Shown here: positions 39,789 through 47,239 of the stretch, one piece after another
Position numbering within the stretch: position 1 is the first letter of the stretch
Layout of the letters: each line of letters starts with the position of its first letter
NCBI RefSeq assembly: GCF_040095835.1
Contig: NZ_JBBMFT010000004.1
Span: forward strand, 248,001 to 312,000
Reading direction: 5' to 3'
Source of the DNA: Flavonifractor hominis
Lineage (GTDB): Bacteria > Bacillota > Clostridia > Oscillospirales > Oscillospiraceae
Length of the DNA: 64,000 bases
Made by a program: the position numbers and the translations under genes
The notes under the pieces: model-generated
What the model saw: only the letters and a program-made list of their open reading frames with translations
Databases searched by the model: none
What the model was told of the DNA's origin: nothing

Positions 39789-40768
39789 ATCCGGTTATTG
39801 CGCTGATCACTGCCGCTGTTATCACCGGCGCGCCCCTGCTCTTCGGCACCGTGGGTGAAATTTTGTCGGAGAAATCCGGCAACCTGAACCTGGGCGTGGA
39901 AGGCATGATGTTCATGGGCGGCGCCCTGGGTCTGGGCGCGGCGTTCTACTATGAAAAGGCCGTGGGTACGGCGGTGTCCGGTCCCCTGGCCGTGGTGCTG
40001 GCCATCCTGGCAGCCTTTGCCGCCGGTGCCCTGGGTGCACTCATCTACGCGTTTCTTACCATTACCCTCCGGGCCAACCAGAATGTCACCGGTCTGGCCC
40101 TGGCAATCTTCGGCACCGGCGTGGGCCAGTATGTAGGCGAGCTGATGCGGGTGAAGGAGGGGGGCTTTGTGGCCGTCAGCAACGAGCTGAAGGGCTACTT
40201 CCAGAATTCTCCCTTCCCCAAGGCCCTTCAGGACATCCCTGTGGTGGGCCAGCTGGTGTTCAGCTACAACATCTTTGTCTATCTGGCCATCGTGGTGGCG
40301 GTGGTAATGGGACTTTACCTCAATCGCAGCCGCTCAGGCCTCTATCTGCGTGCGGTGGGCGAGTCTCCCGCCACCGCCGATGCCGCCGGTATCCCGGTGA
40401 CTCGATACAAGTACCTTTCCACCATCATCGGGGGCGGCTTGTCCGCTGTGGGCGGCATGGTGTATATCATGACCACCGCCGGCTGCGTGTGGAACCATGA
40501 AGGACTGTCCGGCGAGGGCTGGCTGGCCGTGGCGCTGGTCATCTTCTGCCTGTGGAGCCCCTACCGCGCCCTGTGGGGATCGGTACTCTTCGGCGGACTG
40601 ATGATCCTCTATCTGCGCTTGGTACTGCCCTTTTTCCCCACCCAGCTCTACAAAATCCTGCCCTACGTGGTAACGGTGGTGGTGCTGGTGCTTACTTCTC
40701 TGCGCAACAATCGGGAGCAGCAGCCCCCGGCCAGTCTGGGATTGGCCTACTTCCGGGAGGAGCGGTAA
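39785..40768 (+). CDS. Nucleoside-type ABC importer, permease subunit 2
   Basis: A 327-residue polytopic membrane protein of the same family (YufQ/NupC-like), with the typical GEILSEKSGNLNLGVEGMMF opening and about eight helices. It overlaps permease 1 by 4 nt (ATGA), so the two are translationally coupled. The heterodimer forms the pore for substrate delivered by the two lipoproteins. A strong terminator follows. Confidence 0.9.
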   Translation: MNPVIALITAAVITGAPLLFGTVGEILSEKSGNLNLGVEGMMFMGGALGLGAAFYYEKAVGTAVSGPLAVVLAILAAFAAGALGALIYAFLTITLRANQNVTGLALAIFGTGVGQYVGELMRVKEGGFVAVSNELKGYFQNSPFPKALQDIPVVGQLVFSYNIFVYLAIVVAVVMGLYLNRSRSGLYLRAVGESPATADAAGIPVTRYKYLSTIIGGGLSAVGGMVYIMTTAGCVWNHEGLSGEGWLAVALVIFCLWSPYRALWGSVLFGGLMILYLRLVLPFFPTQLYKILPYVVTVVVLVLTSLRNNREQQPPASLGLAYFREER

Positions 40769-40786
40769 GCTCCTGCGGTAAATTGC

Positions 40787-40822
40787 AAAAGCCCTGGAAC
40801 CATCTGGTTCCAGGGCTTTTTA
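40787..40822 (+). terminator. Terminator of the nucleoside importer operon
   Basis: GCCCTGGAACC (40791-40801) pairs with GGTTCCAGGGC (40806-40816), is flanked by AAAA and is followed by TTTTTAAT. Confidence 0.9.
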
Positions 40823-40835
40823 ATGGGCAGAGAAC

Positions 40836-40990
40836 GACGGGGACCGGACGCCTGCTCCTGACGTCCGGCCCCTGTCGAAGGAAAGAGGATACAATGAATG
40901 AAATGAAAAGAAACTGTCTCTTGCAAGTGTTATGATAACCGAGAAATGTTAACGAATAAAACAGGTTGTGTTACAGAAGTTTTAAATATC
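40836..40990 (+). repeat. Hairpin-leader element, copy A
   Basis: This gene-free stretch holds a GC-rich hairpin (40836-40850 with 40862-40877) and then GAGGATACAATGAA, AAAAGAAACTGTCTCTTGC, ATGATAA and TGTTAAC...GTTACA, ending TTTTAAAT. Every block except the hairpin sequence recurs in copy B about 175 nt on. An ATG with a ribosome-binding site gives only a 13-residue peptide that is not conserved in copy B. Confidence 0.6.
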
Positions 40991-41016
40991 TCGGATATTA
41001 TGTAAAGTTGAGGTCA

Positions 41017-41160
41017 AAGAAACAGGGCAGCGGAGCTCACCCGCTGCCCGTTTCTTATGATTGGAGGATAGAATGAAAAGAAGCATTGTCTCTTGCTGGA
41101 AATGATAATAGCAAAGGGATGTTAACAAACCTAGCGCTGTTTGTTACAAAAGAATTAAAT
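41017..41160 (+). repeat. Hairpin-leader element, copy B
   Basis: It has a hairpin (AAGAAAC-GGGCAGCGG, 41017-41033, with CCGCTGCCC-GTTTCTT, 41041-41056). It then repeats the copy A order: GGAGGATAGAATGAA, AAAAGAAGCATTGTCTCTTGC, ATGATAA, TGTTAACAAAC...GTTTGTTACA, ATTAAAT. The hairpin sequence differs but its position is kept. A 2-nt indel shifts the short ORF, so selection seems to act on RNA or DNA. Together with copy A it fills the 390-bp space between the importer operon and tadA. Confidence 0.6.
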
Positions 41161-41603
41161 CAGCGCAAATTTAGAAAAAAATTCTGGAGCAGTTGGGCGC
41201 ACTCCTGTCCAAGAATGCCGCTGTAGATCCGGGGATGGTGATTAAAACGCTCTTCAAAGAGGTTGAGGACCGACCCGCAGCAGCCGGCCTTGTCGTCCTT
41301 GGCTCCATAGTAAAGAGCGGGAATACGGGCGTTGATAATAGCGCCGGCACACATGGGGCAGGGCTCCAGCGTGACGTAGAGAGAGCACCCGGCCAGCCGC
41401 CAGCCCCCCAGGGTCTGACAGGCCTGGTGGATGGCTTCAATCTCTGCGTGGCCCAAAGCGGTGTACCCGGTTTCCCGCCGGTTGCGGCCCTGTCCCACCA
41501 CTACGCCGTCCCGGACGATGACGCACCCCACGGGCACTTCGCCCTCAGCCATAGCCTGACGGGCCAGCTCCAGTGCCTGACGCATATAGCATTCGTGATC
41601 CAT
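41160..41603 (-). CDS. tadA: tRNA-specific adenosine deaminase
   Basis: A 147-residue zinc enzyme converting A34 to inosine in tRNA-Arg(ACG). The zinc and catalytic motif is HAE (His52, Glu54) with PCPMC (Cys82, Cys85). The order and spacing are those of TadA. Length is slightly under the usual 150-160. The start ATG 41603 follows AGGAGG. It converges on the duplicated hairpin elements and is divergent from mntP across a short palindromic spacer. Confidence 0.93.
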   Translation of the reverse strand: MDHECYMRQALELARQAMAEGEVPVGCVIVRDGVVVGQGRNRRETGYTALGHAEIEAIHQACQTLGGWRLAGCSLYVTLEPCPMCAGAIINARIPALYYGAKDDKAGCCGSVLNLFEERFNHHPRIYSGILGQECAQLLQNFFLNLR

Positions 41604-41638
41604 GAAGACCTCCTGTCTCGTTGGTATCTCTCTATTTG

Positions 41639-41669
41639 TTATAGCATATCCTGTGTGCGTATGCTATAA
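41639..41669. promoter_or_regulatory. Inverted repeat and -10 element between tadA and mntP
   Basis: TTATAGCATA (41639-41648) and TATGCTATAA (41660-41669) form a perfect 10-bp inverted repeat with an 11-nt spacer. The right arm provides a TATAAT -10 (41665-41670) for mntP, and the mirror arm could do so for tadA. No good -35 is seen, which fits an activator-dependent or repressor-covered site. No yybP-ykoY manganese riboswitch was recognised. Confidence 0.5.
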
Positions 41670-41712
41670 TTTGTTTCAGCTTATTTGAATTTTGTGTGAC
41701 AGGTGATTACAG

Positions 41713-42270
41713 TTGATTGAGATTTTCCTCATTGCCGTCAGTCTGGCCTTGGATGCCTTTGCCGTCTCGGTTTCCAGCGGAATTTCCATCCCCGGTTTCG
41801 GCGGACGCCAGGCGGTCAAGATGGGTCTGTGGTTCGGTGCGTTTCAGTTTGCCATGCCGTTGATCGGCTGGGTGCTGGGCGCGGGCGTGAGCCAGTACAT
41901 ACAGGCGGTGGACCACTGGGTGGCCTTCGCCCTGCTGGCTGCCATCGGTGGGAAAATGGCCTGGGAGGCGCTGCGCGGCGGAGAGGAGGATGAGGCACCG
42001 GCTGACCTGTCTGCCCGGCGGCTGTGCCTGCTGGCCATTGCCACCAGTATTGACGCGCTGGCTGTGGGGGTGTCCATGGCTTTTATGCGGGTGGATGTTT
42101 TGCTCTCTGCCGCAGTAATTGGCGTGGTGGCCTTTGTTCTGTCGGTGGTGGGCGGCCTGGCGGGCCGGCGGCTGGGGCGGCTGTTCCAGCGCCGGGCGGA
42201 GCTGGCTGGCGGCCTGGTGCTCATCGGTATCGGCGTAAAGATTTTGCTGGAGCATCTGATGGGAGGCTGA
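41713..42270 (+). CDS. mntP: Manganese efflux pump MntP
   Basis: A 185-residue, six-helix membrane protein of the MntP (DUF204) family. The paired SLALDAFAVSVSSG and TSIDALAVGVSMAF segments carry the acidic residues needed for Mn2+ export. The start is TTG 41713, behind AGGTGAT. Length is normal. It is followed by yqeC after 4 bp, so it heads the yqeC-yqeB-xdhC-redoxin transcript. Why a manganese exporter leads molybdenum-hydroxylase accessory genes is unclear. Confidence 0.9.
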   Translation: MIEIFLIAVSLALDAFAVSVSSGISIPGFGGRQAVKMGLWFGAFQFAMPLIGWVLGAGVSQYIQAVDHWVAFALLAAIGGKMAWEALRGGEEDEAPADLSARRLCLLAIATSIDALAVGVSMAFMRVDVLLSAAVIGVVAFVLSVVGGLAGRRLGRLFQRRAELAGGLVLIGIGVKILLEHLMGG

Positions 42271-42274
42271 GCAT

Positions 42275-42997
42275 ATGGGCATCTGGGAAACGCTGGCGCT
42301 GGATATGGACCGCCACCGGGTGGTGGCCCTGGTGGGTGCGGGAGGTAAGTCATCCACTCTCTACGCCCTGGCGCGGCAGGCCAGGGACGCGGGAAGGACG
42401 GTGATCATCACCACCACCACTCACATCCTGCCCCATCCAGGGCTGCTCTGTACAGACGAGGCGGACCCCAACCGCCTGCGGGCCCTGCTGGAGCGCCGCG
42501 GCGTCATTACCGTGGGCTGGATAGGGAAAGAGGGTAAGCTCACCGGGACCGAGGCGCTTGCCCCCTGCCTGGCGGCGGCGGATGTAGTAGTGGTGGAGGC
42601 CGACGGAGCCCGTACACGGCCGCTGAAGGTGCCCGCTGCCCATGAGCCGGTTATTCCACCTGAGGCCCGGGCGGTGGTGGCAGTGGCCGGTATGGACAGC
42701 GTAGGCGAATCCATCGGAGAGGTATGCCACCGGCCGGAGCTGGTGTGCGCACTGCTCCACCGGCAGCTCACCGACCTCATTACCCCCTGGGATGTGGCGG
42801 AGATTTTAGCCAGCCCCCAGGGAGGGCGTAAAGGAGTGGCGGAGGAGATGGCCTTCCGCTGTCTGCTCAACAAGACGGAAGAGCCCCAGCGGGCGGATTA
42901 CGCCCGGCAGATTCGTGCGCTGCTGGCCCAGCAGGGAATCCAGAGCGCCATTACCTATTATACGGAAGAGGAGCGAGGCGGACGATGCTTATTTTGA
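42275..42997 (+). CDS. yqeC: Selenium-dependent hydroxylase accessory protein YqeC
   Basis: A 240-residue protein with a P-loop (VALVGAGGKSSTLYALA, near 17-33), TTTTHILPHP and VVVEADGARTRPLKVPAAHEPVIP, all signatures of the YqeC family. These proteins accompany selenium-dependent molybdenum hydroxylases and are thought to help place selenium in the cofactor; the reaction is not proven. ATG 42275 has GGAGG inside the mntP end. It overlaps yqeB by 13 nt. Confidence 0.85.
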   Translation: MGIWETLALDMDRHRVVALVGAGGKSSTLYALARQARDAGRTVIITTTTHILPHPGLLCTDEADPNRLRALLERRGVITVGWIGKEGKLTGTEALAPCLAAADVVVVEADGARTRPLKVPAAHEPVIPPEARAVVAVAGMDSVGESIGEVCHRPELVCALLHRQLTDLITPWDVAEILASPQGGRKGVAEEMAFRCLLNKTEEPQRADYARQIRALLAQQGIQSAITYYTEEERGGRCLF

Positions 42998-43788
42998 TCA
43001 AAGGTGCGGGCGATCTGGCTACCGGCACCGCGGTGCGGCTGCACCGGGCGGGGTTCCGGGTGGTCATGACCGACCTGGCCCGGCCCACTGCCGTACGCCG
43101 TACGGTGGCTTTCAGCCAGTGCATGTACGACGGCGGCGCCCTGGTGGAAGGGGTACAGGCCTGCCGGGCGGCCGATGCCGGAGAGGCCCGGCTGGTGCTG
43201 CAGCGGGGAGAGGTCCCTGTATTATGTGATCCGGAGGCTCATGTATTGAGGGACATGCCCTTCGATGCGGTGGTGGATGCCGTTATGGCCAAACGCAACC
43301 TGGGTACCGCCATTACGGATGCCCCCGTCGTGTTGGCCCTGGGGCCGGGGTTTACCGCCGGGGTAGACTGCCATGGGGTGATCGAGACCATGCGGGGCCA
43401 CGATCTGGGCCGTCTTATCACCCAGGGCGCGGCCATGCCCAACACCGGGGTGCCCGGTGAGGTGGGCGGCTGCACCGAGGGACGCATCATCCGCGCTCCG
43501 GCCAGCGGCGTATTCGAGCCGGTGGCCCGGATCGGCCAGAAGGTGGAGCAGGGCGAGGTGGTGGCCCGGGTGGGTACGGCTGAGGTAGCTGCCCAGATTA
43601 CCGGTATTGTCCGGGGAATGCTCCCGGCGGGATTGGAGGTCACCGCCGGGATGAAAGCGGGGGACATCGATCCCCGCTGTGAGGTGCGCCACTGCTTTAC
43701 CGTGTCGGACAAGGCCCGGGCCATTGCCGGGGGCGTATTGGAAGGACTTTTATATTTCGGAAGGAGAGCGGGCATATGGAGCGACTGA
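42985..43788 (+). CDS. yqeB: Selenium-dependent molybdenum-cofactor biosynthesis protein YqeB
   Basis: A 267-residue protein of the EF2563/YqeB family. N-terminal Rossmann-like ILIKGAGDLATGTAVRLHRAGF and MTDLARPTAVRRTVAFSQ are followed by VDAVMAKRN and GPGFTAGVDCH. A short biotinyl/lipoyl-like domain (RAPASGVFEPVARIGQKVEQ and on) closes it. It always travels with selenium-dependent xanthine dehydrogenase or purine hydroxylase, so its presence predicts a selenium-bearing Mo enzyme here, probably the one at 53.8-57.4 kb. It overlaps xdhC by 13 nt. Confidence 0.87.
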   Translation: MLILIKGAGDLATGTAVRLHRAGFRVVMTDLARPTAVRRTVAFSQCMYDGGALVEGVQACRAADAGEARLVLQRGEVPVLCDPEAHVLRDMPFDAVVDAVMAKRNLGTAITDAPVVLALGPGFTAGVDCHGVIETMRGHDLGRLITQGAAMPNTGVPGEVGGCTEGRIIRAPASGVFEPVARIGQKVEQGEVVARVGTAEVAAQITGIVRGMLPAGLEVTAGMKAGDIDPRCEVRHCFTVSDKARAIAGGVLEGLLYFGRRAGIWSD

Positions 43789-44528
43789 TCCTGTGCGGCG
43801 GCGGCCACGTATCCCTGCAGGTGGCCTGGATCGCCCAGCGGCTGGACTTTGAACTCTTTGTCATCGATGACCGGGCGGACTTTGCAAACCGGGAGCGCTT
43901 CCCTATGGCACGGGAAGTGCTGTGCATGCCCTTCCTGGAGGCTTTGGACCAGCTGGGCAGCCGGAGCAGCGACTACTATGTCATCCTCAGCCGGGGCCAT
44001 GCCCACGACCGGGACTGCCTGGAGCACGTGCTGCGGGGCCAGTACGCCTACGCAGGCATGATCGGCAGCAAGACCAAGGTGGCCACCGTTATGAAGTCCC
44101 TGCGGGAGGAGGGCTTTGACCAGCAGGTGCTGGACGGAGTGTACTCTCCCATCGGTCTGGATATCGGAGCCCAGAGCCCGGCGGAGATCGCTGTGGCCAT
44201 CGCCGCCCAGCTCATCCAGGTGCGGGCCGCTCTGGGGCCCGGCGCAGTTCCTCCGCCGAAGGGGCCGGGAGTACTGTGCACCATTGTAGAAAAACATGGT
44301 TCCGCCCCCCGAGGTGTGGGAACCTGGATGCTGGTGCATCCGGATGGCTCCTGTGAGGGCACCATCGGCGGCGGCGAGGTGGAATATCTGGCCCAGCAGC
44401 AGGCTGTGGAGCTGTGGATGAATGGCGGGACCCGGATGCGCAAACACTACGATCTGTCCCACGCCGCCGAGGAGCTGGGCATGGTGTGCGGCGGGAAGAT
44501 CGACGTGGAATTTGAGGTGCAGCGATGA
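43776..44528 (+). CDS. xdhC: XdhC/CoxI-family molybdenum-hydroxylase maturation protein, domains in reversed order
   Basis: A 250-residue protein expected to protect or insert the sulfurated or selenated Mo cofactor into the hydroxylase. The Rossmann XdhC_C domain is first (LILCGGGHVSLQVAWIAQ; then GMIGSKTK and SPIGLDIGAQSPAEIAVAI). The CoxI-type domain comes second (TIVEKHGSAPRGVGTWML, GTIGGGEVE). Canonical XdhC proteins have these the other way round. The ATG at 43776 lies inside yqeB, behind GGAAGGAG. It overlaps the redoxin gene by 4 nt. Confidence 0.85.
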   Translation: MERLILCGGGHVSLQVAWIAQRLDFELFVIDDRADFANRERFPMAREVLCMPFLEALDQLGSRSSDYYVILSRGHAHDRDCLEHVLRGQYAYAGMIGSKTKVATVMKSLREEGFDQQVLDGVYSPIGLDIGAQSPAEIAVAIAAQLIQVRAALGPGAVPPPKGPGVLCTIVEKHGSAPRGVGTWMLVHPDGSCEGTIGGGEVEYLAQQQAVELWMNGGTRMRKHYDLSHAAEELGMVCGGKIDVEFEVQR

Positions 44529-44800
44529 AACCGATCCAGCTGTTTGTGCTGAAGAATTGTCCCCACTGCCGGCTGGCCCTGCGCTATCAGCAGGAGTTGT
44601 TGGAGGAGCACCCTCAGTGGAGGGAAATCCCCCTACGGGTGGTGGATGAGGCGGCGGAGGCCGCCTATGCGGACACCTTTGATTACTACTATGTCCCCTG
44701 TTATTATGTGGACGGCGTTAAGCTCCACGAGGGGCACGCGGAGAAAGCGGATGTGGAAGCGGTGTTCCGCGCCGCCGCGGAAGAGACCATAAACGTGTAA
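44525..44800 (+). CDS. Glutaredoxin/thioredoxin-fold protein
   Basis: A 91-residue redox protein with a CPHC active site (Cys12, Cys15), the cis-Pro in YYVPCYYVDG and a short alpha/beta fold. It overlaps xdhC by 4 nt and ends the mntP-yqeC-yqeB-xdhC transcript. By context it may supply reducing power for cofactor selenation or hydroxylase maturation, which is inference. A strong terminator follows. Confidence 0.8.
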   Translation: MKPIQLFVLKNCPHCRLALRYQQELLEEHPQWREIPLRVVDEAAEAAYADTFDYYYVPCYYVDGVKLHEGHAEKADVEAVFRAAAEETINV

Positions 44801-44836
44801 AAAAAGCCGCCGGGCAGCCGCCCGGCGGCTTTTTTG
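44801..44836 (+). terminator. Terminator of the xdhC accessory operon
   Basis: GCCGCCGGGC (44806-44815) pairs with GCCCGGCGGC (44820-44829), with an AGCC loop, an A-run before and seven Ts after. Confidence 0.92.
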
Positions 44837-44845
44837 TCTGAAACA

Positions 44846-44875
44846 GGAAACCAAACCGCCTTCTGGAGCGTATAA
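44846..44875 (+). promoter_or_regulatory. ECF-type promoter of sigma/anti-sigma pair 2
   Basis: GGAAACC (44846-44852) and CGTATAA (44869-44875) are separated by exactly 16 bp, a textbook ECF-sigma promoter. It matches TGAAACA-16-CGGATAA at 46699-46728. Confidence 0.7.
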
Positions 44876-44898
44876 GAAAGAGAAAGGAGGGGGCGGAG

Positions 44899-45387
44899 TT
44901 GAACCAAGCGTGGAACGACCCGGCGGAACTGGCCCGGCAGTATGCCAAGACCATCTTCCGCCTGGCCTATGCCCGCACGGGCAGTCAGATCGACGCGGAG
45001 GACGTGATGCAGGAGGTTTTTGTCCGCCTGCTGCGTGCCCGACCGGACTTTGACAGTCAGGAGCATGCCAAAGCCTGGTTGCTGCGTGTGGCAATCAACT
45101 GCACCAATGATCTGTTTCGGCTCTCCCGGCGGCGGAGAGAACAGCCGCTGCCCGATACGCTGCCTGCTCCCGAGCGGGAGGAAGGGGGCGTGGTGGAAGC
45201 GGTGCTGGCACTGCCACCCAAGTACCGTATCGTAGTGCATCTGTATTACTATGAGGAACTGAGCATAGCAGAGATCGCTTCCATACTGGGCAAGAGTGAG
45301 GGTACGGTAAAGTCCCGGCTGTTCCGGGCTCGGGCATTGCTGCGGCAATATCTGGAGGAGGACGACAATGTTTCAGAACGACTATAG
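44899..45387 (+). CDS. ECF-type sigma factor, pair 2
   Basis: A 162-residue sigma factor with regions 2 (YAKTIFRLAYARTGS, DAEDVMQEVFVRLLR) and 4 (LPPKYRIVVHLYYYEELSI, HTH ending VKSRLFRAR) only. The start is TTG 44899 behind GGAGGGGGCGGAG. Translation overlaps the next gene by 20 nt. The ECF promoter upstream implies it transcribes its own operon. It is closely related to the sigma factor at 46751 and, in plan, to that at 15211. Confidence 0.88.
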   Translation: MNQAWNDPAELARQYAKTIFRLAYARTGSQIDAEDVMQEVFVRLLRARPDFDSQEHAKAWLLRVAINCTNDLFRLSRRRREQPLPDTLPAPEREEGGVVEAVLALPPKYRIVVHLYYYEELSIAEIASILGKSEGTVKSRLFRARALLRQYLEEDDNVSERL

Positions 45388-46615
45388 GCGGGAAATGGAT
45401 GGCCTTATGCCCGGTCAGGCAGCGCTGGAGCGGCTGAATGCTTTGCTGGAGGCTGACAAGCTTCCGCCGCGCCGCAGTTGGCAGGGGCGGCGGCGGGCCG
45501 TGGCAGCGGTGGGGTTGTGCGCCGTGCTGGCTGTGTCCGCCCTGGCGGCTGGTCCCACGCTGTGGGCGCAGCTGGAACAGCATCTGGGCGGCTTTGCACC
45601 TTATGTTCAGCCTATGGAGGGCACTGCGGTGGAGCAGGGCATCCGTGTTGAGCTGCAAAGCGGTATTGCCGACGGTGCCGGGTTCCGGGTCTATGCGACC
45701 CTGACAGATCTGGAGGGCGACCGGCTCAATGACCATACCACCGTACGTGCCCGGCTGCGCAACGATGCGGAGGACGAGATCGCAGTCTCCTGCCACACCT
45801 TGGAATGGGAGGAGGAGAGCCACACTCTGCTGCTGGAGCTGGAGCAGGACACGGAGGAGCTGCCCAAGGATGGGCTGGAACTGGTGCTTACCAGTATTGA
45901 CCCTGCGGAACACTGGGAGGAGGAGACGCTGTTTGCGCCGCCTGAAACGACACAGACACTGGAGAGCACCGGGGATGGACTGGAAGAGGTGCTTCTGCCC
46001 GGCCAGAATCCACAGACGAACCCGGACGCTCCGGATTACAGCATCAGCTCCATAGGGTTTGGCCGGGACGGCTGTCTCCATGTCCGGCTGCGGTGGGACT
46101 CAGACCGGCAATGCGAGGGAATGACAGTGATCCCTATGGACCGGGACGGTACACCGCTGAGTAGCTGCCGCACACTGGCGCTGGAGGACGGCTGGGAGTG
46201 TGTGCTGGAAGAGATCGGCCCTGAGCAGTTGTCCGAAGTCCATACTCTGGCGGTCAATGCGTCCTGCTCCTCGGGCGAGCCTGCGCTGCGGGGAGAATGG
46301 GTCCTTCCACTGGAACTGGAGCGGGCCCGTGAGCGGGTAATCGCCCTGGATCCCAATCAGACGGACGGCTATGCGCGGGAGGTACGTATCTCCTGCCTAG
46401 GGGTAACGGTGGTAGGAGATGCCGCAGAACCTCTGGAGCAAATACAACCGGTGGAGGTATTCTGCAAGGATGGCGCTGCGTTGCAGTCGGTGAGCCTGAT
46501 GGCGACCCAGGACCGGGACGGGACGCGCTGGGAGGTCTGGCGATTTGATGAGCCCATCACGCTGGAGACCATTGACTACATTACCGTCGGTGGGACTCCC
46601 ATCGCCCTAGGCTGA
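45368..46615 (+). CDS. Membrane anti-sigma-like protein, pair 2
   Basis: A 415-residue protein. A cytosolic N-terminus of about 45 residues starts MFQNDYRREMDGLMPGQ. It is followed by a membrane helix (RAVAAVGLCAVLAVSALAAG, about 43-62) and a long extracytoplasmic beta-rich region with a conserved LNDHTTVRARL segment. Its gene overlaps the sigma gene by 20 nt. It is clearly paralogous to the protein at 47220, sharing AAGP-LW-LE-HLG and QGIR-ELQS blocks. The role as sigma inhibitor and sensor is inferred from the layout. Confidence 0.68.
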   Translation: MFQNDYRREMDGLMPGQAALERLNALLEADKLPPRRSWQGRRRAVAAVGLCAVLAVSALAAGPTLWAQLEQHLGGFAPYVQPMEGTAVEQGIRVELQSGIADGAGFRVYATLTDLEGDRLNDHTTVRARLRNDAEDEIAVSCHTLEWEEESHTLLLELEQDTEELPKDGLELVLTSIDPAEHWEEETLFAPPETTQTLESTGDGLEEVLLPGQNPQTNPDAPDYSISSIGFGRDGCLHVRLRWDSDRQCEGMTVIPMDRDGTPLSSCRTLALEDGWECVLEEIGPEQLSEVHTLAVNASCSSGEPALRGEWVLPLELERARERVIALDPNQTDGYAREVRISCLGVTVVGDAAEPLEQIQPVEVFCKDGAALQSVSLMATQDRDGTRWEVWRFDEPITLETIDYITVGGTPIALG

Positions 46616-46698
46616 GGCTCGCCTCCGTTCCAACGGCTTCGACAAAACGGGAAAATGCTGTAAAGTAGAATTACATTACAAATAAAAAGAAGAAACAG

Positions 46699-46728
46699 TG
46701 AAACATTTTTGCCTGCTGCTGCGGATAA
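46699..46728 (+). promoter_or_regulatory. ECF-type promoter of sigma/anti-sigma pair 3
   Basis: TGAAACA (46699-46705) and CGGATAA (46722-46728), 16 bp apart. Transcription near 46735 would exclude the upstream in-frame start at 46709 and supports ATG 46751. Confidence 0.68.
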
Positions 46729-46750
46729 AGGGCAGAAAGGGGATGAGACG

Positions 46751-47239
46751 ATGGCTTTGGAGTACGATCCGGGGGATCTGGCCGGACGGTATGGTCCGGC
46801 GGTGTATCGCCTGGCGTTTGCCCGCACGGGCAGCCGGGCCGATGCGGAGGACGTGATGCAGGAGACCTTTCTGCGCCTGGTGCGCCGCCGCCCGGTGCTG
46901 GAGAGCGAGGAGCACGCCAAAGCCTGGCTGATCCACGTGGCCCTGGGGTGCGTAGCGGACCTGTACCGGACGCCATGGCGGCGGCACGATTTGCCCCTCA
47001 GCGAGGACTTGTCCGCCCCGGAACCGGCGGAATGTGGCGTGTTGGAGGCAGTGCTGGCGCTGCCGGAGAAGTACCGGGTGCCGGTGCACCTTTACTACTA
47101 TGAGGAGCTGACCACCGCCCAGATTGCCCGGGTAATGGGAAAGAAGGAGGCCACTGTGCGCACTTGGCTGCGGCGGGGCAGGCTGTTGCTGAGTCAGATG
47201 CTGAAAGGGGGAGCGGGCGATGTGGAAGCAGGAATATAA
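46751..47239 (+). CDS. ECF-type sigma factor, pair 3
   Basis: A 162-residue sigma factor paralogous to pair 2: region 2 YRLAFARTGSRADAEDVMQE and region 4 LPEKYRVPVHLYYYEELTT with an HTH ending VRTWLRRGR. ATG 46751 follows AAAGGGGATGAG and lies downstream of the predicted ECF start site. It overlaps the anti-sigma gene by 20 nt, the same overlap as in pair 2, confirming whole-cassette duplication. Confidence 0.88.
   Translation: MALEYDPGDLAGRYGPAVYRLAFARTGSRADAEDVMQETFLRLVRRRPVLESEEHAKAWLIHVALGCVADLYRTPWRRHDLPLSEDLSAPEPAECGVLEAVLALPEKYRVPVHLYYYEELTTAQIARVMGKKEATVRTWLRRGRLLLSQMLKGGAGDVEAGI

Noticed and set aside
41604..41712. yybP-ykoY manganese riboswitch before mntP
   Set aside because: The spacer is too short and lacks the conserved loops. 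Only an inverted repeat with a -10 is present.
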